A stretch of 64,000 nt of DNA, taken from the NCBI GenBank assembly GCA_011109175.1, contig RDEW01000023.1:469225-533224 (forward strand). Direction: 5' to 3'. Shown piece after piece: positions 56,211-64,000 of this stretch. The position numbers and the translations under genes were made by a program. Every line of letters starts with the position of its first letter. Within the stretch, counting starts at the first letter, position 1. This DNA comes from Dicyema japonicum. Lineage: Eukaryota; Dicyemida; Rhombozoa; Dicyemidae. The notes beneath the pieces are model-generated. The model ran no database searches. It saw nothing but the letters and a program-made list of their open reading frames with translations, and was not told where the DNA came from.

Positions 56211-57295
56211 CATGGTCGACGTCTTTTTCAATAGAATATTTTCTACGTGTGGTGTCAAACAAAGATGCATATCAATTGTCACACCCAAGATCCTTTGACA
56301 TCTGTGAAAGGGATGACGACCTTGTTTAACTTCAGGTAATTGTCGTCCTTCCCAATCTTTTTCAGAGATAAAAGTGACGTAGACGACTTCTCTGTATGCA
56401 CCATGAGCAGGTTTTCCATTATCCAGGCATTAAGCCTGTCCAGGTTAATTTTTATTCATTCTGTGGCCTTTGGATGTCCTGATCTCGCAAAGCCAACACA
56501 ATATCATCCGCATAGGAAGCAGAACATCATTATCAGATTCAAGAGTCGGAGATTGCCAGAAAGAGTTTAAACAGAGTAGGGGATAAAGGAGATCTTCGAG
56601 GGACTCCGTTGGGGGAGCGTAAGATTGATTTCAGACCTCCGAGGCAATCACGCCCCTTAGTCCACTTAGGAAGTTACTATCCAAAGCTTGAGCTTCCCTG
56701 GGATCTCCTATTGAAATATTTTTCTCGATAAAATCTTCCTCGAGACTGAGTCAAAAGCTTTATGTATGTCAATCGAGCAGAGCACTATTTTAAAATGTCT
56801 CGGCTTGGTTGTAAATCCGACTCGAATGAAGTCGCTCAATGTTTGTAGGTATATAGACGTGGATCTCTCATTTTTGAATCCATGTTGAAAAGGTCTCTTT
56901 GGTAAAAATTCTTTTGTTCTACCGAGCACAAGTCTCTCCAGATTTTTGGCATAAAACATAGTAGTAACACCGGTCTAAAAGACGCTGGGTCATATCTCGG
57001 TCTTCCTGGTTTCAGTATTGGCCGTATTATTGCCTGTTTCCATAATAATGGTATCACATTCTGGTTAATCGAATAGTTGAAAATCGATGTTAGAAAAGTG
57101 ACTCCCACGTCTCCAAGATTTTTTAATAAAATAACAGGAATGTTGTCTGGTCCGTGAGAGTATGTCGTTTTTGCGGCATGTATTGTATCCCACACCTCTC
57201 AAAAGAAGAGTGGTTCTGATAGCTGGTAGGAGTTCCTCCTCACGTTGGACCTCTCTTTTGATTTTCATTACAATTGGATTATGGTAATAAAACAA
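56211..57295 (-). mobile_element. Jockey/CR1-like LINE, RT region
   Basis: Minus strand: TTYSHGPDNIPVILLKNLGD, NQNVIPLLWKQAIIRPILKP, RPVLLLCFMPKIWRDL (57195-56836), FQHGFKNERSTSIYLQTLSD, VLCSIDIHKAFDSVSRKILS (56959-56708). Then come a frame-shifted VPRRSPLSPTLF and a YADD relic near 56500, and VTIDMHLCLTPHVENIL (56288-56106). It is like the copy at 26509-29275 but without endonuclease. Confidence 0.85.
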
Positions 57296-57645
57296 AAATA
57301 ATGAAAGAAAATCAATTGCAATTAATAAACACTAATGTGCAAGCTGAATTCTTCTCTTTGGGCACTAGCTCTTTGTATCACCCTCATTGTTCCCCTCATA
57401 TACCACTTGAAAAAGCGAATCACTAGACAAGACAGCTGTTTCTCCTGCTTCCTCTTCTACGTCACCTCTGATTTCAGAGCCAATTGAGATAAGATGATTA
57501 GTCATTCTTGTTACCTCATCATTTGGGCAACCAATTGCAATAAATCGCAATTAAATATAATTTAAGTTAGATAAATTGATTTAAAGAAAATTAACGAGTA
57601 AATTAACTAATTAAACGAATTTTAATCCAGATTGCTTGTAATTCC
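57296..57645. other. Intergenic, with one protein-like minus-strand frame
   Basis: The minus-strand frame at 57550-57365 (LRFIAIGCPNDEVTRMTNHL then SIGSEIRGDVEEEAGETAVL) looks like protein but has no ATG context and no recognised family. It may be a lone exon or a relic. Confidence 0.35.
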
Positions 57646-57860
57646 TCTTATTAGCTCAGCCTCAGTTGAAAAGGCGGTATCTCTTTTGACGAAAATTCTT
57701 ACTAAAAATCGAAATTTTAAACCTGAAAATGTTCAGGAATATTTAATTTTGTATTACAATAAATGATTACGCTTATTTTTCTATAATGCGATTTTTTACA
57801 ATTATTTTTTTTTGCAATTTTAAAATAAAAATTGCATTTTTTCTGGTTGCCTTACTCATC
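57646..57860 (+). pseudogene. hAT-like transposase 3' end
   Basis: Plus strand: SASVEKAVSLLTKILTKNRN and FKPENVQEYLILYYNK, followed by a non-coding tail ending TTTTTCTGGTTGCC at about 57852. The tail matches 42900-42930, so both copies keep the same 3' end. Confidence 0.8.
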
Positions 57861-57864
57861 ATCA

Positions 57865-58200
57865 TAGTTATCAACTTTCAGCCCATGTCTATGCTCGATT
57901 ATCATTCTCCCTAAAGTTTTTTAATCGTCATTGATTGGATGTACGCCCTTGTAGAGACATCCACGTTGAATCTTTCCATATAGGACTTGTAGTACTTTGC
58001 TACTACTCCATCCTATGTCAAAACAATCGGAATTATTGTCACTTGGCATTGTGAATTTGTGCTAGTTCTCCTGCCAGAAAATGGTATTTGTGGAGTTTTT
58101 CCACTTCGACATGTTTTAGCAAATCTTGGGAAGTGATCCCTGATTCTACTATTATTATTTCGTTCTTGGATTTATCGTGTACGAAAATATTTATTTATTT
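57865..58200 (-). pseudogene. R4-type LINE C-terminal fragment
   Basis: Minus strand: NIFVHDKSKNEIIIVESGIT, SQDLLKHVEVEKLHKYHFLA and GELAQIHNAK. This aligns with the large element's DIVVHDKESGQVLIIEVGIT and VEVEKKRKYDFLANEMGQML, the restriction-like endonuclease region. Stops follow. Confidence 0.85.
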
Positions 58201-58965
58201 ATTTATTTAACCCCAAAACCACTAGGAAAGATAGGTCAAACTAATTAAATAAGTGATCCCAGCCTCCAACAACATCCGAACTTTCTTCATTTAATCTTCT
58301 GATGATCCAACCGCACTCCGGAAGCGTCTTCTCTTCCTTCTGCAAATGAATTCAATCGGCGTGCACTTTTTTTATTACCGACCGAAATTCTTCTGCATGG
58401 GCCACTTTTTCCTTGAGTGGGTTCTTGCAGAAACGTAAGAAACCCTGGTCCTTTTTCAACGTCGCCTCATCAGAAACGAGGTCGCCAATGGAGATGTCCG
58501 TGTGGTGCATAATTCTCCGCCTGAGGGAGTTCAAACGGTCCACTCTCGAAGAGGGAATCGCAAACCTCCAGGCGGAGCAGGCATATTCAATGGTAGGTAC
58601 GATTACTTGTTGATAGACCTTGCTGACGCAAGCAGCCGGGGGGAAAGGGCTCTTCTTTATCATCGCATTCAGAATGTTCCATTTCCGAAGACCCTTGGCA
58701 AGCACCTCCTCCACGTGACTCGAGAACGTCAACAAAGAGTCGCAAACTACACAAAGGATCTTCTGGGTCCGCGTGGAAGGGATGAGTATGTTTCCAATGA
58801 ATATCTCAAGCCCACCTTTAACCATTTGTCCGTAGTGAATATTGTGAATTGAGATTTGGATGCTGATACACATAACATATTTGCAGATAGGCAGTCACAA
58901 ATTCTGTTTAGGTGTGTCTGAACAGTTACTACAGCCATGGAAGGAGATTTATCTCTTGCAGCGAA
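58201..58965 (-). mobile_element. Jockey/CR1-like LINE 3' part
   Basis: A 173-codon minus-strand frame (58873-58352): TRTQKILCVVCDSLLTFSSH, VYQQVIVPTIEYACSAWRFA, SLRRRIMHHTDISIGDLVSD and KKDQGFLRFCKNPLKEKVAH. This is the C-terminal region after the RT. The 3' end lies at 58265-58205 (GGGATCACTTATTTAATTAG). It is one of the least broken pieces. Confidence 0.85.
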
Positions 58966-59019
58966 ATTATCAATTTTGTTATTTTTAATTTGTATATCCT
59001 TTTGTAGTGTAATATATAT

Positions 59020-59217
59020 ATAATTATTAAATAAAATAAAATAGCGGTCGCTTTGGTGGATACGTATGAATTTCTTAGTGGCGAGAATAAATAAAAAGTT
59101 CACAAGCAAAATCATTATATATAATTATTAAATAAAATAAAATAGCGGTCTTTTTGGTGGCTACATATGAATTTCTTAGTGGCAAGAATAAATAAAAAGT
59201 TCACAAGCAAAATCTTA
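59020..59217 (+). repeat. Two tandem copies of a 101-nt unit
   Basis: TAATTATTAAATAAAATAAA, GCGGTC, TTTGGTGG, TATGAATTTCTTAGTGGC and AAGTTCACAAGCAAAATC occur in the same order at 59021 and again at 59122. The copies differ at a handful of positions. The unit joins the region just 5' of the LINE piece above. Confidence 0.85.
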
Positions 59218-60490
59218 ACAGAGGCTGATATAAAAGATTCAGTTAAAATTTGGGTTTATAAATAGCACAATTCATTGTTTGAAGTGATGAAGCAACTTAT
59301 ATGCCTTTACCATTCTCAGTCTGACATATTCCCGGCTCACGTTAGTCTTCCCTTCTACCTTTTCAGATATCTGTAAAATCATCTCTTATTTTAGTCAGAA
59401 AAATAAAATTATAACAGTTTCCTTAAATGAATTCTTGAAAAAGGGTAGTTGATTTGCTGATCGTCAGATCCAACTTTAACAAAAAATATCCTTGATATTC
59501 TTGATAAAAACTGCGACAAAGCGATTTAATATAGACAGAAGGTTTATAATATCACTAGAATAATTGTAGGTTTCCTTTTCAAATCGTAGATTTACAGAAA
59601 TAGCCAGATTTCAAAGCTAAAAGTTCTGAAACTGCAGAAAGAAGCCATCTTAAATAAATATGAGGAGGAAAACTTAGATTACGACAAACAAATCGAAGAA
59701 GTTTTTTGTGGTTTTTTGACAGATAGCTAACAAAAAACATGGAAAAATTAAAACTGGAGGAAAAGGCAGGGATCTTTGAGGAGAAAAGATGCCGTGAACC
59801 GGAATCCATGCTTAAAAGATTGGAGTAAAAGAAGGTTTAATTGTGATTTATTATTATCAGAGAGAGCTCGAAAATGAACTTGAAGAGTGGCAAAATAACA
59901 TCAAAGAGGTGGAATTACTAAATAAAAACCAAATGAATAGGAATAGGAAGGTAAAACTGAAATTAATGAAGAACAAAGTGGATAATTTGAATAAGAAAAA
60001 GTGAATATTGGTGACATTGTAGACCTTTGAGCGAGACGGAGTATTTGAATCACAATGCGAAAATTCTGAAGAATATTGTCAGGGCTTTTAAAAATCTGAA
60101 TTCGTATACTACCTGTATAGAGGACATTTCGTTTTTTTGTGTTTTTATTGCAGTGCTTTGAAGGTGGAAATGATGGAGATGAAAGAAAATGAAAATGATG
60201 GGGAGTTTTCGGAATTTCACAGAGTCGTTGATAATATGATTTGATTGGTTTTTTTCTAATACTTTTGTTCTAAATTTCTCTCGATAATAGGAGAATATAT
60301 ATTTTCAACAACCCTGGATATTCCTGAAACAGTTTCTGGTCTGAGTGGAAGCATCTTTTCTAAGTATCATACCGATATCCGCCATTATAGTTAGGAAGAG
60401 AGGATTTTTTCTCTTGAATTTTGTAGACCCCATAACGCCTCTAAGAAATTACTGAACAGCCCAATTTGGAATAAAAAATCAAATAAATTA
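59218..60490 (+). pseudogene. Decayed coiled-coil gene with micro-introns (tentative)
   Basis: Plus strand, 59590-60000: SQISKLKVLKLQKEAILNKY, EEENLDYDKQIEE, then a GT-AG segment of about 26 nt (59700-59725), LTKNMEKLKLEEKAGIFEEK, an in-frame TAA near 59826, another 26-nt GT-AG segment and RELENELEEWQNNIKEVELL. The heptads suggest a long coiled coil. Upstream (59290-59570) and downstream exons could not be joined without stops. It may be a relic of, for example, a kinetochore or motor accessory gene, but I cannot identify it. Confidence 0.35.
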
Positions 60491-60498
60491 AAGACTTT

Positions 60499-60686
60499 CT
60501 CTGCTGAGGGAGGCTGGAATCACCTGAATTTTTCCATTTTGGCTATTACAATGTTGTTCTGGTTCAATAAATTTAAATGAATCCATAGATCACTCTGCTG
60601 AGGGAGGCTGGAATCACCTGAATTTTTCCATTTTGGCTATTACAATGTTGTTCTGGTTCAATAAATTTAAATGAATCCATAGATCA
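60499..60686 (+). repeat. Perfect tandem duplication of 94 nt
   Basis: 60499-60592 and 60593-60686 are identical, beginning CTCTGCTGAGGGAGGCTGG and ending ATCCATAGATCA. No frame is apparent. Perfect identity points to a very recent event or an assembly artefact. Confidence 0.92.
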
Positions 60687-60819
60687 CAAAACATAAAATA
60701 TTTTCATGATTTTTCATGAAAAATTCCATTAAATTTGCGACTATTCCATTTAGATTGCAACTGCTATCGCTTAGTGTGGAAAAGGGAAAAAAATATATTA
60801 ACAGAAAGTAAAGTTGTTA

Positions 60820-62640
60820 TGACAGGTCTCCATCATGGCCTGCAGGCATTGAGCACGCAATGGGAGTTACCTCTCATAATCGCGACTCTAATTTTCTGGA
60901 AAAGCCGTCACGTCAGTTTAGATACACCCTTCCGCTATCCCCGCAAGCCGTCCGATTAACCTGATAAAATCTGACATGCTCGGACTAATTCCGCCATACG
61001 TCTCAACGGAGATCTGCTGGAAAACGAACCGATCCACGATGATGTGGTACTCTTTTCTTTTCATATAAGAAGAAAGTGCTTGCTGCGGAACCCCCGTGCA
61101 ACGATGATCTAATCAAATTTCCATTGGAGAAAGTGTCGGTGCACGTTGAATCCCAATCAAGACACTTCCCTCGGCTTTATGGCATGGTTGTTGCACCATC
61201 CGGCCGTTTGCCATCACATCTATATAGACCTACGGGCTCCAGAAAACAAATAAACTCGCGTCTTCGATAGCTCTCATGACAGTCACGTTTAACATGGTAT
61301 GACGAGGGAATCTCCTGGAGCTCCGTCTGTATGACAGGGGGTGTAGTCCTTTCCTATCAACCATTCCACCACATCGGCATCGGTGTTCCAAGTAAACGTC
61401 AAGGCCAAGCCAATAAGTATTACCGTCAAGCAAAATACCAACTGTCCGTACCAACAAGGCAATAAGTCAGGACTGAAGTTCAGACATGTGCAACGATGGG
61501 TATCCGCGGACCTTCCAAGTTCATTTAGCTTTTAATCACAAAGTATTTCATCCCAGTACTTTTTAGAAGTAAAGTTTGTCGGAATACCAAACCCGTTCGC
61601 TGTCTACTGCTGCACAACTGCGTCAAACACAAGGTACAGACTCAATCCGTCACACGAACGTACAATTGAGGGTGCCAAGGCAACTTGTAAGGGACGACAG
61701 GTAAAATGGATAAATCGACAGGATACTTCAAACCAATTCCCCCAAACCTTATCTGGAACTTTCCTTGGGACCAGCCAATGCTGTCAAAACTGATATTGAG
61801 GACTTTTTCAGTTGTACTCCAGAGATTTGAGAGAATCATACTCATGGGAACAGAGAGAACTCCGTAATGAAAAGATCATCTTTGGAGCAAAAACGTTAAG
61901 AAAAGGTTCCTCGCGAAAAGTCGATGGCACCACGAATTAGTCTGTTGACCAAATTTGTAATAGATCTGGGAAGTTCCTTTCCGCTTCTGCAGTGCTTCCA
62001 GGGATGAGATCTTTTACATAGTCAAGCCGTAAACCACAATCCTGCTGCTGGAGCTACGGAAAGATTGAATTCAGTTAATAACTGACTCTTGTGAAATAAC
62101 AGAAACTGGAAGACTTTTGGTAGGATATCCATCAATATAGTCTAGTAGCCTCGGGGGCTGTTGCCTAGAGGTCGTGTCTAAGGTTAAGGCCGAATAGGTG
62201 GCAATATTGTAATTTGACTCAATAATCCTGAGGGCTGCGCGGATGTCTTTTTCGATGAGCTTTCGTTCTAGTCTTTTCTTTAGATTATTGCTTCTGAGGG
62301 AGTCCACACTATCCTCCCGTCCTGGTAAGGGAATACCGCGATCCGCAAGCATAGTTTCCAGGTCAGCAGTCATAATAGATTAGGCATTACTCCTGATCTG
62401 GAAACTAACAGAGGAGGGGGGAGTACAAAAGGAGCGAAAAGGAAGAGTCTCGTCCAGTCTTCAGGATGTTCGGAAGATAAGGCAGAATCGATGAAACATG
62501 AAAGATTTTCTGCCGCAATGATTCTCAGTTTTTCTGATGCGGATTTTTATCCTCAATCTCAGATCAGAGAGCTGGGAGAGTATCACCCGTGGACAATCAC
62601 TGAACGCGGATGGAGCAGACATTTTTCGGACTGGATAAAG
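60820..62640 (-). mobile_element. PHD-finger LINE with RT core deleted
   Basis: Minus strand. An N-terminal part KRLERKLIEKDIRAALRIIE, with SNYNIATYSALTLDTTSR (62373-62071), is the segment before the RT in this family. It passes directly into the late part SIGWSQGKFQIRFGGIGLKY and PVDLSILP (61845-61642). Then come LGLDVYLEHRCRCGGMVDRK, SSRRFPRHTMLNVTVMRAIE (61457-61230) and a relic of the PD block. The palm with GVQQGDP is gone. Confidence 0.75.
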
Positions 62641-62662
62641 AATGCATGAATCCAGGTATTTA

Positions 62663-62970
62663 TTAACCCCGATACACCGAGAAAGAAGTTAAAGTAAACA
62701 ACTAATTAATTGTATCCAGTTTCCACTTCTACAGATAGAGACCATCCGGAATTAAGGGTAAAAGACGTCCAGACTTGCAGTTGTGGAAACCCCTCCAGTG
62801 GAGTGGGGGAGAGAAAATGATCCTTTTTCGTGACGGCCTGACATTGGACGCCACCTAGACAGGTGGATCACACGACTCCACTCTAATAGGAAGAGAAAGG
62901 AGGAACAGACGAACAAACAGAAACTTCAACCAATTAGCAACGAAACACCATATTGCGCCACGCGACTAAC
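62663..62970 (-). mobile_element. DR1 short retroposon, full-length copy
   Basis: 308 nt, inverted. Flanked by ATCCAGGTATTTA (62650-62662) and ATCCAAGTATTTA (62971-62983), a 13-nt duplication with one difference. It has the same order as 46497-46819: a GCGTGGCGCAATATGG-type start, ...GTGATCCACCTGTCTAGGTG..., CCAGTTTCCACTTCT (inverted) and the TTAACCCCGATACACCGAG end. Confidence 0.9.
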
Positions 62971-63164
62971 ATCCAAGTATTTAAAACTTCCTCAGTTTTC
63001 TTGGATAGTTTAACGCAGCTGATATGAAAAAAACAACAACGTTGGGAGCAGAAAACCCCCAATTTCGGGGAGTTTGAAAGGAGGCATATTGTACAGTTAG
63101 CGGTTTCGTAGGTTGTTTTGGTGGATGTACTGGTAGCATTGGGAGGATTATCAATAGTATAAAG

Positions 63165-63335
63165 AGGGGATATATAAGGAATAGAATAGAACAGGATAGG
63201 CTAAAATAGAATTTAAAAAAAAAGGAAATACAAAAAAGAATAGAATAGAAGGGGTAAGTAAAAGATGATAGGATAGAATAGATCGGAAAGAAAGAGGTAA
63301 AATACGATGGGATAGAACAGAAGAAAAAAAACAGA
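63165..63335 (+). repeat. Degenerate AATAG/GGATAGAATA simple repeat
   Basis: Purine-rich satellite with units such as GAATAGAATAGAAC, GGATAGAATAGATCGG and GGGATAGAACAGAAG, with much variation. No coding content. Confidence 0.75.
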
Positions 63336-63377
63336 CGACCACAACAACAACATGTTAATGTTAAAAATGGTATAGAA

Positions 63378-63545
63378 CAGGGGTGGGAAACCGTGGTTCT
63401 TTGAGTTTTTTATGTGGCTCTTTCAATTATCGCAAATGATTACTTACATCTCCAATAGAATCATTATCAAAATAGTTATAATAATAAATTCTGTCTGTGG
63501 CTCTTCAACTATGTTTGTAAATTTAAATTTTTGAACCAAAAAACA
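63378..63545 (+). mobile_element. hAT-type short non-autonomous element (MITE-like)
   Basis: CAGGGGTGGGAAACCGTGGT at 63378 is a typical hAT terminus, followed by ATGTGGCTCTTTCAATTATC and later CTGTGGCTCTTCAAC (63496). Such paired GTGGCTC text occurs in short hAT derivatives. I could not fix the other end or an 8-nt duplication. Confidence 0.55.
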
Positions 63546-63559
63546 CCGTAACAGACATT

Positions 63560-63770
63560 ATGCAATGCCTCCATGGAAGAATTTTTCGCCTATACTGTAT
63601 CTTCTGCATTCAGAGGACGTCCAAGAAGTTGTCTTCCAAGGACACTTGCGGAGGATTACGCTGTGATCGGGAGCCGACTGATGGATGCGGATCAGGAAAC
63701 GAGCACGACAACGAAAAGGACGAAGAAGACAGAAAAGATAATCAAAAAAATGGAACAAGCAAAACCATAA
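63560..63770 (+). pseudogene. RTE-like LINE C-terminal fragment
   Basis: A plus-strand frame reads FRGRPRSCLPRTLAEDYAVI and GSRLMDADQETS, then a Lys/Thr-rich end. FRGRPR, with LPRTL, and a DADQ near the stop, is usual at the end of RTE-type ORFs; the copy at 22340-25343 has FRGRPRR. No other part is present. Confidence 0.5.
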
Positions 63771-63844
63771 ACAGTGTTTACTGGTAACACGAATGTGCCT
63801 TAACTATCGACAACTAAGCACTGTAATAGTCAGAATGAAAAAAT

Positions 63845-64000
63845 TAGGTGATCTCGACCTCCCTCAACAGTCTTTGTATGCGGACTTGAAGGAAGTGTTG
63901 TCTAAGGACAACTCCTCTGGATGGTTGTTGACTAATGACTTTTTTTGGATATAAATTAGGATTATATCTGGCGCCATCAGAGATTGTGAACCACATGACG
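63845..64000 (-). repeat. Jockey/CR1-like LINE 3' end at the window edge
   Basis: AATTAGGTGATCTCGACCTCC at 63845 is the inverted LINE 3' end, like 15089. The C-terminal part of the ORF would continue beyond the window, and the remaining 100 nt are too broken to read. Confidence 0.6.

Overview
This is eukaryotic, AT-rich nuclear DNA from a small bilaterian-type animal, and most of it is decayed transposable elements. The strongest clue to the organism is the introns. The host genes I could splice by eye have spliceosomal introns of 22-29 nt, nearly all 22-26 nt. CDK7 has nine and FANCM has seventeen; removing them leaves coding lengths exactly divisible by three (323 and 1193 codons). Introns this short in otherwise animal-like genes are a published trait of dicyemid mesozoans. 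I infer a dicyemid or a similarly reduced animal, but no rRNA or mitochondrial sequence here can prove it.

Host genes, left to right: a CDK7-type kinase (2778-3957), an OPA3-type mitochondrial protein (15321-15779), a small unrecognised ORF (17779-18039), a FANCM-type DNA helicase (18226-22201), a neuropeptide-type GPCR (43741-44835) converging at a 10-nt gap on a small-Maf bZIP factor (44846-45127, minus), a phosphatidylinositol phosphate kinase (48971-50864, minus) and, just upstream of it on the same strand, an unrecognised 502-codon gene (50996-52600, minus). A decayed coiled-coil gene may lie at 59218-60490.

The rest is layered mobile DNA: (i) an EN-RT LINE of Jockey/CR1 type in at least ten pieces with a common 3' end and a degenerate 2A-like motif before the endonuclease; (ii) an RTE-type LINE (22340-25343); (iii) an R4-clade LINE with a restriction-like endonuclease, nearly intact at 31880-35299 plus three older pieces; (iv) a LINE family with a PHD-like finger and a C-terminal PD-type domain, in five pieces; (v) a tRNA-headed SINE whose 3' end matches the RTE element; (vi) a second short retroposon of about 310-320 bp, here called DR1, with clear target-site duplications; (vii) DNA transposons: a Tc1/mariner-type element with terminal inverted arrays of 20-nt repeats, a MULE with 265-nt inverted repeats and an intact 9-nt-type target duplication, and several hAT-type pieces.

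The host genes occupy short compact islands (10-nt, 28-nt and 131-nt spacings), while the elements nest in one another between the islands. I see no new enzymatic system. The most unusual features are the uniform micro-introns, a duplicated exon plus micro-intron inside FANCM, and the SINE-LINE and DR1-LINE pairings.
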